Of a DNA stretch of 64,000 bases, positions 1 through 10,195 are shown in pieces (positions within the stretch are counted from its first letter, which is position 1; the number at the start of each line of letters is the position of its first letter). A program made the translations under genes and the position numbers. Under the pieces are notes generated by a model. That model searched no databases, had not been told where the DNA came from, and saw nothing but the letters and a program-made list of their open reading frames with translations. Source of the stretch: Cacajao melanocephalus (Eukaryota > Chordata > Mammalia > Primates > Pitheciidae); the NCBI GenBank assembly GCA_963573385.1, contig CAUYLG010008986.1, forward strand, positions 60,061 to 124,060. Reading direction: 5' to 3'.

Positions 1-1231
1 AATTACATTTGGCATATAAATGCAGAAAGGATAAGGAGGCTCAGGAAACTGGGAAGATAAGAATGAATTTACTGTGTCAGGCTTAAGCGAGAAGGACATT
101 GAGTTGACTTGCATCAATAAAACAAGAAAAGCACTACTGAGTGCAGCGGGAAGCTCAGCACTTCCTGTCTTCTGTGAGCCAGAGCTGACAGTGAATGGTA
201 ATTAGTGAAGCTTGCAGAATTCTGGTGGCCTGGATGTTTTCTAACATTCATTCTGAGATAACAACTTATTGCACCTTACATTTCCCATCATTATACGAGA
301 TGTACAGTAGCTGGTGAACCACTTTGAATTTTGGAGACAGGATCTGCCTCATTTTTCTGACCTGTTTATCAGGGAATTGAAATAATAGTGCCACTGTGCA
401 CTACAGTTCTGTAGCAAGTTCAGGTTGTTTTTAAAGTTACTTTGCCCCTCAGCAGATCTAGTGATGCCAGAGAATTAAGAGTAAAGATCATGTATTGGGT
501 CTCTAGAAAGCCCCAGTTGGAGAGCTGCAGGACAGATCCTTGGAGTTCTGTGTCTTTTGTAGCATAGACATACTCCCCATTTGAGGAATAGTTCCTAAAA
601 ATGTTGGATGTTAATAGAAACTAAACACTTAACCTGGAATAGTGAATGTGTTGTTGGAGATGCCTGTTATGAACTGGAAATTTTCAGAGCAAACAACTTA
701 CAAATGTAGGCAGGTGCGGCATAAATCTCCCATATGATAGAAATATTATATATAGAATTAGGGCCACAATAGGCTAGCATTAACAATTAAGATAACATAA
801 TTAAGCTAAATGCACAGGGGCCCAGATTCCCTTACTTACCTCTTTTGAACTGACACTTCTTCCTCAGCTCACATCTATGTACAGACTTCAAGTACAGTTT
901 CTTATCATCAGCTGTGGCTAAGGGAGTAAGAAATACCCTAGATCTGTTTCACAGATAGGTTAGTTTGATATATTTTCATGGCTAAAGTGTTAGTTCATTA
1001 CGTCTCCTCTGAAGGTGACACTAAAAGTTTGTGGTGAAAGGAAATTCTGCTCTTTGTGGAGCACACTTAATCATGTCATTTAGGTGAACAAAATTAATTG
1101 AGATAGGATATTCATAAACTTAGAGTGACAAATGACATGGTTTTTTAGAACTGTGGGCAAGCTCCAGACAGGACAGTAGTCCTGAGGAAGCGGCATGCGT
1201 ATGGACCAATGGGCGTTTCCCTTCCTCTTAC
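1..1231. other. Unique intergenic sequence
   Basis: I recognise no gene, RNA or repeat here. The sequence is moderately AT-rich with stops in every frame. It ends at the TG that begins the ERV 5' LTR. Confidence 0.5.
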
Positions 1232-1798
1232 TGAGGGAATGTTTTCTCTTTCCGGGTTCACAAGGGGGCGTAGTTTCAAGGGCAAGAACTTCCCAGTTCC
1301 ATGCCCCCCTCCCATGCCTCTCCATCCAGGAGATTTAACGGTTTCTGTTTTAATTTTCGTGCGTGTGGGAAAGGATCAAAAAGTCAGTCACTCCAGAGGA
1401 AGTTCTAAGGAACTCCTTTCATTGGCCAGCGGTCTTGGAGAAGGTGGGAATTCCTCTCAGGTTAAAAGTCCCCTTCTTCCACAGCCCGTCGGACTCCATG
1501 TTTGGATACGCTTCCACAAACTCTCGTGTGGGAACTATCCTTCTCTCTCCTGGATTTCCCCTCTGGGATTCCCTTCCACCCTCTTCGTGGAAGCTTTCTC
1601 TCTTCTCCTTTTTCTCTTTCTCTACCTAAGTAAATCACTTTTCTGCAAAAGCTTTTTGGTTCCAGTATTTACTTTACGAGTGCACCTGTGTCAGGCATGG
1701 TCCCCTCTCCCATTCTTGGGTGAGCCAGAGACCAAGAAGCCGAAAAAACTTTGTCTCAGGGGAGCTGTGCCTCCCCTGCACCCCAAAACCTGGTCACA
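1232..1798 (+). mobile_element. ERV 5' LTR
   Basis: It starts TGAGGGAATG and ends with CA, and the same sequence recurs at 4529-5088 after the polypurine tract. It contains a pyrimidine-rich U3/R segment. The expected AATAAA polyadenylation signal reads AGTAAA near 1629, while the 3' copy keeps AATAAA. Confidence 0.88.
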
Positions 1799-1802
1799 AG
1801 AC

Positions 1803-1820
1803 TGGCGACCGCAAAGGGAC
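1803..1820 (+). other. Retroviral primer-binding site, tRNA-Arg type
   Basis: The 18 bases starting TGGCGACC lie 4 nt past the LTR end. By my recall of human tRNA-Arg(CCG), they complement its 3' end at 16 of 18 positions. This is where reverse transcription of the element was primed. Confidence 0.7.
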
Positions 1821-2007
1821 GAAGCCAGGAGTGCAGCGTAAGAAAACTGTTGCTTTGAAGGGGTAAGTGAGAATAAGGGACCTTTCTCACTTGCTTTCTG
1901 TCCTGTCACTTTAAAAACACCTGAAGTGGCCGCAGCCAGGCAGAGCTGTGGGAAACGAAGAGGCATGGCCAGCCAGGTTTAAATAAAGTGCACGTTTTTC
2001 CTCCAAA

Positions 2008-2110
2008 CCCTCTCTGCTTTCCCTCTTTCCCTCTCTCTTTCCCTCTCTCTTTCTCTCTCTTTCTCTCTCTCTCTCTCTCCTCTCTCTTTCTCTTTCCCTC
2101 TGTCTCTCTC
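2008..2110 (+). repeat. CT-rich polypyrimidine tract
   Basis: About 100 bases of nearly pure C and T (CCCTCTTTCC, CTCTCTTT units) inside the ERV leader. Some class I ERVs carry such a tract after the PBS; it may also have expanded after insertion. Confidence 0.85.
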
Positions 2111-2785
2111 AGCTGCTTCTCTAGGCAAAAACCTGCAGGAGATGGGGCAGGCAGATGCTATCTGCAGTTACTGGGCGGCTGGGCCATGTGTTCTGGCCAG
2201 GAACTGAGGCTGCCGGCCAGACGACGAGCACTTCCCGCCTTTCCCGAGCTGGGAAGTGGGACCGCGGAAACCGCTTGCTCGCTTGGGACAGTGAAACTGC
2301 CATTCAGTCCCAGAGGAGGGGCCTGCTTGGTCCTGGCATCATGGCGAATGGAAAGCCACAAGGGGCAGGGCAAGCCGTCCACTCTGGCACATAGCAGTTT
2401 AAAAAGGCTCCCCCAGGGCGTTTGCCTGCCGGCCCGGGGTCCCTGTATGGGCGGCAGCCTGGGAAGCAGCAGCTAACCGAGTGGCCCAAGAGCACAAGTG
2501 GTTCTGCTGGGGTCCACTTTGTGGAACGGAATGCTGAGGGGGCGGTTCCCGGGACTCACAGCCATCCCAGCCGGCTTTTAAAATCACAGCAGCAAGCAGT
2601 TTTTTTCTCTTGGCGCGCTGTGAGAAGGCAGCGGTGAAGGGAAAAAAAACAGCCACTGGCTGTGGGTCCCGCCTGGTTTTGGGGCCTACACCGGGATTCA
2701 GGTTCCAGATACGCGCAGCCATACCACCTCAGGGTGTAGCATTCTCATTCAGATAAGGTTTAAGAAAGCTCCCCTTAATACAAGT

Positions 2786-2859
2786 GATCTGTTAGCACAG
2801 TTGGCTAAGGTGTAGGGCTGGCAACTGTGAGGTTGCTGGTTCAAATCTCTGGTGGATTG
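2786..2859 (+). pseudogene. tRNA-like sequence in the ERV leader
   Basis: These 74 bases fit standard tRNA spacing: 7-bp acceptor, TA, D arm with AGTTGG, 5+7+5 anticodon arm, AGGTT variable loop, T arm with GGTTCAAAT, acceptor, discriminator G. The polymerase III A-box and B-box regions are recognisable. All seven acceptor pairs can form if G-U wobbles are allowed, but the D, anticodon and T stems have several mismatches. The anticodon-loop position reads GGC. The layout and AGGTT loop are closest to tRNA-Asn by my recall, at only a little over half identity. It is at best a strongly decayed tRNA-derived insertion and could be chance. Confidence 0.35.
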
Positions 2860-3514
2860 GAGATATCTTTAAAGGCTATGGGACTTTGTGTTTGGTGTAC
2901 AATTTGTCTTGCTTGGGACTGGCTTTTTCTCTAGGACAGAACTTTTCCATCTAGAACCAAGTCTAGGGTCCCAATAGCTATTTGCAGGTCTCACAACCCT
3001 AAGGGCATTTTCCTATAATGGAAAATGAGGTTGGGGAAGGTGGCCCGGGTACTGAGGGTGTTATTCCAGCCTCAGCCATGCCCGGCCTGCCTTCTTTAAA
3101 TTGTGTGCTCTAATGGCCCCTCCCTGGAAGTTTACCCTTCTCAGGTAGTTTTATAATCTGGCTTGTGTAAATTGGACTTTGGCTGGGGAATATTAGTACC
3201 CATCTCCTGAGCCTCACTGCCTCATCAAGGACTCGTTGGTACAAACTACCCAACCCAGCAGCCCTTCATGCCTCTATGGTAGTCACTGGAGGTCATGCAG
3301 ACAGTGAGTGTCCCATAATGCTGGTAGGCATAATTCAAATCCAGTACATGGGAGGCCTCCCTAAAAAGATCATCACGCATCTTGGGCACATGGAAATTTC
3401 GAGATACTGACTGGAAAATGCTCCATTTCCAGTACCTTTACCCGAGGAACTCCTCAGGTCAGGCGGCTGTAATTGTTAACTGGGGATGCTGGCGTCCCTT
3501 GTGTTCAATTTTAG

Positions 3515-4035
3515 ATGGGTGATAATCTTCCCAAGCTCAAGTCCCCATTAAAATGTATCCTGGAGAACTGGGACCAATTTAACTCAAAATCTTTAAAAAA
3601 GAAGTGGCTCATTTTCCTCTGCCAAACGGTATGACCAAATTACCCCCTGCCAAGTGGAAAAACCTGGCTTCCAAAGGAAAGTATAAATTATAACACTATT
3701 CTACAATTAAACCTGTATTGTAAAAGTGAGGGTAAATGGTTTAAAGTCCCCTATGCGCAACTTTTCTTTTCCCTAAGGAATAAGCCTCAGCCCTGTTGGG
3801 CCTATACCCCATACCCTATTTCAGCCCTCAGGACTACCTCCACATGTGGGACTCCCTGTGGCAACTTCCTCCACCAATGCCAACCAGGACTCCTCAGCTT
3901 CTGTACCCCAACAGGAGCCGGGAAGGGCCAAAATGGCCAGGGCATCTCACGCTACCGGCATGCCCCAACTCCACCCGCTACAGGTAGTAGGAGAAAAAGT
4001 TGGCCTAACCAAAATAACTCTCAAACTCCGATTAT
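3515..4035 (+). pseudogene. ERV gag pseudogene, N-terminal part
   Basis: Gag is the retroviral structural polyprotein; this piece covers the matrix region. The start ATG at 3515 is followed by a glycine codon, as needed for N-terminal myristoylation. The first 39 codons include the ILENWDQFN and LKKKWLIFLC stretches typical of gammaretrovirus-like ERV matrix domains. Codon 40 is a stop (3632-3634). The same frame then stays mostly gag-like (YNTILQLNLYCK) and becomes proline-rich, as in the region after matrix. Capsid and nucleocapsid are absent and the sequence passes into env near 4035-4050. It cannot make a Gag protein. Confidence 0.75.
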
Positions 4036-4049
4036 CATTTTCATAGTGG

Positions 4050-4469
4050 GAAGGAAACCTGTCTTTTTCTAGGAAAATGCTGCTATTTTGTAAACCAGTT
4101 AAGTATTGTTTTAAACATAGTTAAAGAACTCAGAAATCAATCAAACACAGGGCTAAAAACCTTCAAAAAACAGTATTGTAAAGCTTGTTTAACAACTAAC
4201 TGTTCTGGCTCCATTCTCTCCTAGGTTCATTTATAACCATTGTATATTTGTTGGCTTCTGGGCTTTTCATCTTTAACCTCCTTGTCACATTTGTTTCTTC
4301 TAAAACCATAAGGTCACAGATAATCCTATCACTGGAACCCCAGATGTCCTTGGCTCATGAGCTCTATCATAAATCTCTAACTCAACCTGCATCCCTAAAA
4401 GGCACCCCTCTGCAGAAAACCTCAACTGCAGGGCCCCTTCTGCTCCCCATTTCAGCAGGAGGTAGTTAA
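4050..4469 (+). pseudogene. ERV env pseudogene, transmembrane-subunit end
   Basis: Env TM is the membrane-anchored fusion subunit. The frame containing TGT at 4060 reads CLFLGKCC, the cysteine motif of gammaretroviral TM, here with five residues before the CC pair instead of six. A hydrophobic anchor (LLASGLFIFNLLVTFV) and a cytoplasmic tail follow in another frame from 4248 to 4469, so a frameshift and at least two stops near 4225-4240 separate the two halves. The surface subunit, furin site and fusion peptide are missing. Family resemblance is to the HERV-W/ERV9-type tail. It is non-functional. Confidence 0.78.
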
Positions 4470-4515
4470 AAAGCAATCAAAGTCCCTGTTCCAACAAAAG
4501 TTAACCTTTCCTGTT

Positions 4516-4528
4516 CAAAGGCGGGGAA
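4516..4528 (+). other. ERV polypurine tract
   Basis: CAAAGGCGGGGAA lies directly before the TG of the 3' LTR, the expected site and composition for plus-strand DNA priming. Confidence 0.75.
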
Positions 4529-5088
4529 TGAGGGAATATGTTCTCTTTCTGGGTCCGTAAGGGGGAATAGTTTCAAGGGCAAGAACTTCCAGTGCCATGC
4601 CCTGCTCCCATGCCTCTCCATCAGGGAGATTTAACGGTTTCTGTCTTAATTTTTGTGTGTGGGGGAGAGAATCAAAAAGTCAGCCACTCCAGCGGAAGTT
4701 CTAAGGAACTCCTTTCATTGACCAGGGGTCTTGGAGAAGGTGGGAATTCCTCCCAGGTTAAAAGTCTCCTTCTTCCACAGCCCTTCAGACTCCATGTTTA
4801 AATCCTTTTCCATGAACTCTCTCGTGGAAGCTTTCTCCCTCCTGGATTTCCCCTCTGGGATTCCCTTCCACCCTCTTCGTGGAAGCTTTCTCTCTTCTCC
4901 TTTTTCTCTTTCTCTACCTAAATAAATCACTTTTCTGCAAAAGCTTTTTGGGTCCAGTATTTACTTTACAAGTGCACTGCATCTGGCATGGTCCCCTCTC
5001 CCATTCTTGGGTAAGTGAGAAACCAAGAACCCAAAAAACATTCTCTTGGGGGAGCTGTGCCTCTTCTATACCCCAAAACCCAGACACA
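4529..5088 (+). mobile_element. ERV 3' LTR
   Basis: It matches 1232-1798 along its length with substitutions and short indels. AATAAA is intact at 4921-4926. It ends CACA before the flank GTAC. Confidence 0.87.
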
Positions 5089-6390
5089 GTACTTTTACTA
5101 AGCAAACTAGGGATATTGAAATCACTTCTTTAAGGCCTAACTAAAGCAGCAACTTGGTGACAACAATCTATATGAATAAAGTATCTTCTAAAACATGGCA
5201 TAATGTCAAACCAATGGCCATTTAATGATCCCATGTTCTTAATTCATGAGTATCAGGATTATGGAAAGGTGTCACCATCCTTTGCAGTTAACCCAATTGA
5301 AGAATTTGTTTTTCTTGTCTCCAGAATTTAAACCCAATCATAATTAGGCCTTCTGGTATAAATGGGGTACAATAAGAATTCTACTGAATTTTAAAACTAT
5401 GTCTGTCATCTGATTATTTTGAACTACTCATGTTATTAGACTAACAGAATAATAAATTACTATATTTCTAGGGTAATAAACCTTGATCATAGGGGAGCAA
5501 TATAGTTACTGCTACATAATGGAGGCAGTACAAAAAGTATCTGGAAATTGATGAGTTTACTAGGATATCTTTGGGTGCCTCTATGCAAAGAAAAAAAACA
5601 ACTCATAAATAGACAATTGCAAAAATTATATTTTGAAAAGTAAAGACTTCAGACTCCGTGTTAATGAACTTTCGTGTCACCCCACTGAGCAGGAAATACA
5701 GACAAATGGAATTTCTTTGTTGAGGGTGAGGAGAATCTAAAATAAGTGATATAGAAGGAAAAATGGTGAATCAGTAAAATAGCTTGTTCTTCTGACCCTT
5801 TCATTTTAATTTTTTTTTTAAAGATTATGGCAAGCTTTTGCCTAGAAGCATCACCAAGAGAGTGGGTTCAGTGCAGAAAATGAGAAGAATTAGATCTGGG
5901 GCTTTCACTGTAGTCAACTCTGTCATTAGTATCCTGCCCCATACCCTTTCAGCCCACATGCTCTCCAAGATATTTCTCAACCTAATGTCAGTTTCCCACC
6001 TGCTACTTTTACAAGCTTGCTTAACCATATTCAGCTACAAAATAAAAAGACTGAGGTCAATATCCCAGGAGTAAATATCCCCTGGGGTGACTCTGAACCA
6101 ACGCATAAGATAATTATTTAAAAAAAAAAAAAGGCCCAGCTTTCCTGTTCTTTTTCAACAGTGTTCTGAAGAATATTCCATATGGTTTTGCATATCCCCA
6201 AAAGGATTAAGTCCCAGTAGCCCACTACAGTAGTATGTCCATTGCTTCATTAATGCACTTTTTGTTTGCTTTTCTCCTTCCCATGCCTCAATTCCTTGGT
6301 TTCCTCAGTTTTACTTCCTGAGGCCATGTCCCATATAGACTACCTGCCCCCAAAAGGCATTATTTAGAATCTGGTGGGATTCTAAGAATC
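5089..6390. other. Unique intergenic sequence
   Basis: AT-rich sequence with no recognised gene or repeat. Short poly-A runs occur at 5589-5598 and 6118-6132. Confidence 0.45.
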
Positions 6391-6398
6391 TGTGTGTG

Positions 6399-6431
<33 letters not shown>

Positions 6432-6545
6432 GTAATATCATGTTATTCCAATTATTTTTAAGCTATCTAGGATTTTATATACATAAATGTATGTGTGTAT
6501 GTGTATATATGTGTGTATGCATACGTATGTGTGGTATACAATGTG
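6391..6545 (+). repeat. TG/TA microsatellite, left arm of inverted structure
   Basis: An interrupted (TG)n at 6391-6433 is followed by TG/TA-rich sequence to about 6545. Complementary CA/TA-rich sequence lies at 6784-6860, so the two tracts form arms of a larger imperfect palindrome. Confidence 0.85.
6449..6480 (+). repeat. Inverted repeat arm A (32 bp)
   Basis: The core AGCTATCTAGGATTTTATAT is the exact reverse complement of sequence at 6857-6888. Similarity continues imperfectly on both sides of the 32-bp match. Confidence 0.92.
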
Positions 6546-6618
6546 TTATACTTTAATATCTCTAGGATATTAGAGATATTATATACCTTAAATTATAAGC
6601 TCTGCTGTAAGATAAATA

Positions 6619-6783
6619 TATCTTAAATTATCTTACAAGCTCTGCTAAATTGAAATAAATGTTAGAAATCTTGGCTTACTAAAAGACTAAATAGCAGTTT
6701 TAATGGAACTGAATTAGATCTAAAAGAAAAACAGGAGGGATTATGCTTCTATAATTGTTCTTAGTTAATATCTCTAGGAATTA
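6619..6783 (+). repeat. Direct duplication, copy A
   Basis: It matches 7447-7609 with 9 substitutions and one 2-bp indel by my count. A shorter third match (TTAAATTATAAGCTCTGCT) lies just upstream near 6586-6607, and TTAATATCTCTAGGA also recurs near 6554. Confidence 0.93.
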
Positions 6784-6860
6784 CATATACACATACATAT
6801 ACACACACACATATACACACATATATATATATACACACACTAACATTTATATATATATAT
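6784..6860 (+). repeat. CA/TA microsatellite, right arm
   Basis: Mixed (CA)n and (TA)n, the inverted counterpart of the TG/TA tract at 6391-6545. Confidence 0.85.
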
Positions 6861-6888
6861 AAAATCCTAGATAGCTTAAAAATAATTG
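6857..6888 (-). repeat. Inverted repeat arm B (32 bp)
   Basis: Exact reverse complement of 6449-6480, separated from it by 376 bp. Confidence 0.92.
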
Positions 6889-7446
6889 TAATAATTATAC
6901 TTTATAAAATTTTCTTATCTCATTTGTATGAAAGTCTGCTATTATTCTCAGTGCCATCAAACATTTTGTTAGAGAAATATTATGTAAATGAAAGCATGGC
7001 CCAAATGAAGCTAATTCAGCTCTTTACCCACTAAGATGTGTATACAGCAACAGATTTGCTGTCACAATAATAGACCCAGAAATAAAAGCTACCTCTAAAA
7101 GAAAGACATATTATTATTGTAAAAACTTCAACCTTGCCAAATTATTTAATGAGGAAAATATATACTATTAGACAATGGGAAAACATGCTAATTTCCAGTC
7201 TCATTTAGTGCAAGCTCCTTATCAGAAGAAAAATAATATTAAATAAGGTGTCTTGGGCCTTAAGCTTGCATACAAAAAATTAAATGGCGAACTATATTGA
7301 TGTTGTATTTCCCAGTTAAATTCATACTTACATTATTTTAGATTAAACTGTCTTTCTCAACAAACTGCAGCACACCCCATTTCTTCAAGAAAACTATTAC
7401 CTATTCAAAGCATTGTACATTTTGCCATGACTCACAATATCCTGTT

Positions 7447-7609
7447 TATCTTAAATTATCTTATAAGCTCTGCTAAATTGAAATAAATCTTTGAAATCTT
7501 GGCTTACTAAGACTAAATAGTAGTTTTAATGGAACTGAATTAGATCTGTAAGAAAAAAAGGAGGGCTTATGCTTCTATAATTGTTCTTATTTAATATCTC
7601 TAGGAATTA
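7447..7609 (+). repeat. Direct duplication, copy B
   Basis: Partner of 6619-6783. It lies in plain unique sequence without microsatellites, so it is probably the source copy. Confidence 0.9.
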
Positions 7610-7882
7610 AATTTTAAGTAAAAATTACATTAAATTCCAATAGCCATAAACATGTGTTACATAGGGCAAGTGCTAAGTATTTTTTGTTGTAATATTGCTT
7701 TCTACAAAAATGCTGTCCTTACAATTCATCAGTCTTTGCACAGATAAAAATATTTATGATGAAGTTTTTTTTTGTTCCTCATTCTCATGAATTGCACGAT
7801 GTATACACTAATTCTACCAACCCATATGTGAAGACTACATGGGCTAATATTGTGAAACCTTCAGACAGCATCTTGCTGTATA

Positions 7883-8230
7883 CAGGTTGAACATTCCTTA
7901 TTCAAAAATCTAAACTCTGATATTCTCCAAAATCTGAACTTTTGTGCACCAACATGATGCCACAAGTGGAAAATTCTACACCACACTTCATGTGCTGGGT
8001 TGCAGTCAAAACTTGTAGTACTTACGTGCTGGGTTTCATGTACACAATTATTTGAAATACTGTATAATATTAACTTCAGGCTGTGTGTATATAAGACATA
8101 TATGAATTCTGTGTTTAGACTTGAGTCCCATCCCCAAGATATTACATTATGTGTATACAAATATTTCAAAATCCAAAAACTTGAAAACACTTCTGGTCCC
8201 AAGCAATTAAGGCAAAGAATATTCACCCTG
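7883..8230. mobile_element. Tigger-like (pogo/Tc1-mariner) non-autonomous DNA transposon
   Basis: The left end CAGGTTGAACATTCCTTATT follows a TA. The right end ATATTCACCCTG is its degraded inverse. The body alternates near-complementary blocks such as CCAAAATCTGAAC and TTTCAAAATCCAAAAAC, as in Tigger-derived MITEs. The right-hand TA has mutated. Subfamily (MER44/Tigger7-like?) is uncertain. No transposase is present. Confidence 0.68.
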
Positions 8231-9950
8231 TCTGAGTATTTTATTATGAGCAAAAAATTAATTCAAAAATAACATTTATGTGAAATGAGGAAGTAAGAGA
8301 TTCACTTTCATATAAACTAAAATTATTAGAGTTGCGCTCACCAAAGTAGTCCATATTTAATGTTTAAGGCTGTAGAGAGTTCATCAATTTTAACCTGTGT
8401 GAAATATAAATTGGTACCTATTTCTCACAAACACTGCTTGGTTGGAAATCTCTATGGATACCTCAACTAAAAATATATTTTGGAATTAGTCAAAGATGTA
8501 CATTGTTGAATCATGGTGCTGAACTGGGCCTGGGCTTCTGAGGTGCTGGGTGTGGTGGCACTCATCTGTTTCTGGATACGTGGAGGAAGATCTGCTCTTA
8601 CGCAGAGGCTTACTTGCACTTCTTTGATACTTTTCCCATCTATTAGGTGAACTCTAAATTCCCTCCCATTGAGCATAGGCACAACTTAATTACTTATTTG
8701 AAACATTTGATGTAGTGAAAGTTAGAATTTTGGGACTTTTCAGGTTAGTTCAAAAGAAGCTGTGGAACTCCCAGGCAAACCTATAGGAATACTTACCCTG
8801 AGGGCCCTGAATTCAACTATCCTGAGAAGGCCATGTTAAAGAGGCCACAGCTATGCACTCTGTCCACAATCTTTGTTTTGTAGGGTCAGCACTGTCACTT
8901 AAGGTAGTGTAGAAAATATAAAAATGAACCTCATATATTTTCTGGAGGAAATTTTCAGTCAGAATGTCAGAAGTGCTGGCCATTTTCTTTTAGCCAGGAA
9001 TAATTAAATAGCCAGGACAAAGAAATGAGCTATGGTGCAACTGTTTAGTTTTCAAGCACTAGGAAAAGAAATATAACAGAATCAAGAATTGAAGGCTTTG
9101 AAAATAAAATTCTTTCTTATTCACAGCCTGTTTTGACATGCCCCAGAAAATGTTCTTAAAGGGAGAGCTAGCTTTGGGGCAAAGTGATCTTAACTTTGAG
9201 GCTTTAAAACTAAGAATTCGGAAAGGTTGAAGTGTGTGCCCTGTAGATATTCTTGATTAGATAACAGGTTTCCTAAAGCTTTTAAGCACATCTACAACCT
9301 CATGATACTTAGTCCAAGGCAAATAAGGACTAAATTTAGAGTTTTGTGGAACAGCATTTGTTTAATAAACCAAACCCAAATAAGAGTCACAGAAAGACTA
9401 ATATTTTTATAAAATACTTTTCCTGGGAGAAGCACAGAGACAGTTCAAAATAAAAATAGCCCTTATTCTACGGGCAAGTCTAGGCTGAAAATACCATGCA
9501 GCTGTAAACATGAGTGATTTGTTATGTAAAAGGGGTCTCTGGAGAAACTGAGATCTCGGAGGGCAGGGGCAAAAGCTGTAAAGGAGCATTCCTAGGAAGC
9601 AGCCCTGAGCTTCCAATTCCTTCCATTCAAGGCACTAGAAACATGTTTCTTACTAGATTTCAGAAATGTGATAGATCACTTACTATTGCTTGCTTCCTAC
9701 TCCTTTCTTTTTTGAACAGGAGGATTTATTGTGTTCACTCTGTCTCTGTCACATCTTTTTATATTGAGTATATGAGGGGAAGATAACTGCTTCCTTGTTC
9801 ACAGGACTTCAAGTTGAGAGGAAAACAGTAAGAAAACCTGAATCTGTTTAAAAGTTTTGAGATCCTGGTCCTGAATCTGATTCCATAATTAGATATGACT
9901 TTTAAGGTCCTTAAGAAAGGATGATAGTATCTTTTCAAGTGGAAGAGATT
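8231..9950. other. Mostly unique sequence
   Basis: No gene is recognised. An open frame on the minus strand at 8467-8682 is listed separately. Around 8640-8860 there are phrases reminiscent of old MaLR or L1 3'-end repeats, too decayed to assign. Confidence 0.4.
8467..8682 (-). other. Unexplained 71-codon open frame
   Basis: The minus-strand frame reads MPMLNGREFRVHLIDG, then a hydrophilic stretch with IKEVQVSLCVRADLPPRIQK and a Ser/Thr/Gln-rich end. Its composition looks more protein-like than most open frames here, and local G+C is slightly raised. There is an in-frame stop shortly upstream of the ATG, no clear splice signal, and I recognise no family. It could be a short processed-pseudogene fragment or chance. 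Confidence 0.15.
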
Positions 9951-10140
9951 TAAATTATATATAAAACTTATTGTTTATTATATTATAAATTATTAAATTT
10001 TATATTATAACTTATTGTAATTATATATTGCACATATTATAATATATTGTATATTGTAATAATTTTACAATGTATAAATGACCATAATAGATGTATATTA
10101 TTATTAATTATGTAAATTATAATTATAATGAATGAAAAAA
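9951..10140. repeat. AT-rich low-complexity block
   Basis: Almost pure A and T with repeated TTATAA and TATATT words. Confidence 0.85.
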
Positions 10141-10195
10141 TGTAAATTTTTTCTAGTAGGCAAATTAGAAAAATAGCAAACTTTTTGCTGCTCTT

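Larger units (their letters stand above)
1821..3514 (+). mobile_element. ERV leader between PBS and gag
   Basis: This 1.7-kb stretch is clearly richer in G+C than its surroundings around 2130-2720 and contains a polypyrimidine tract at 2008-2110. It holds a tRNA-shaped sequence at 2786-2859. Several frames are open over 60-160 codons on both strands, but none resembles a retroviral protein and they look like consequences of base composition. Confidence 0.65.
1232..5088 (+). mobile_element. Class I ERV provirus, internally deleted
   Basis: Two similar LTRs of about 565 bp in the same orientation bound a 2.7-kb interior. The order is 5' LTR, tRNA-Arg-like primer-binding site, long leader, gag start, env transmembrane end, polypurine tract, 3' LTR. 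Pol and most of gag and env are missing: gag-like sequence runs into env-like sequence near 4035-4050. All reading frames are broken. The LTRs differ at many sites including indels, so the insertion is old. The 4-bp flanks are TTAC on the left and GTAC on the right, possibly a 4-bp target duplication with one change. The Arg-type primer and the env tail style point to the gammaretrovirus-like ERV9/HERV-W/HERV-R neighbourhood; I cannot name the LTR family. Confidence 0.88.

Noticed and set aside
1209..1841. 210-codon open frame
   Set aside because: It lies across the ERV 5' LTR and PBS, which are non-coding; the translation resembles no protein.
1988..2476. 162-codon open frame beginning in the CT tract
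   Set aside because: The first third is Ser/Leu/Phe repeats from the polypyrimidine tract and the rest is GC-rich leader; overlapping frames on both strands are equally open.
5825..6074. Overlapping open frames of 67 and 78 codons on opposite strands
   Set aside because: Complementary shadows with no recognised domain or splice structure.
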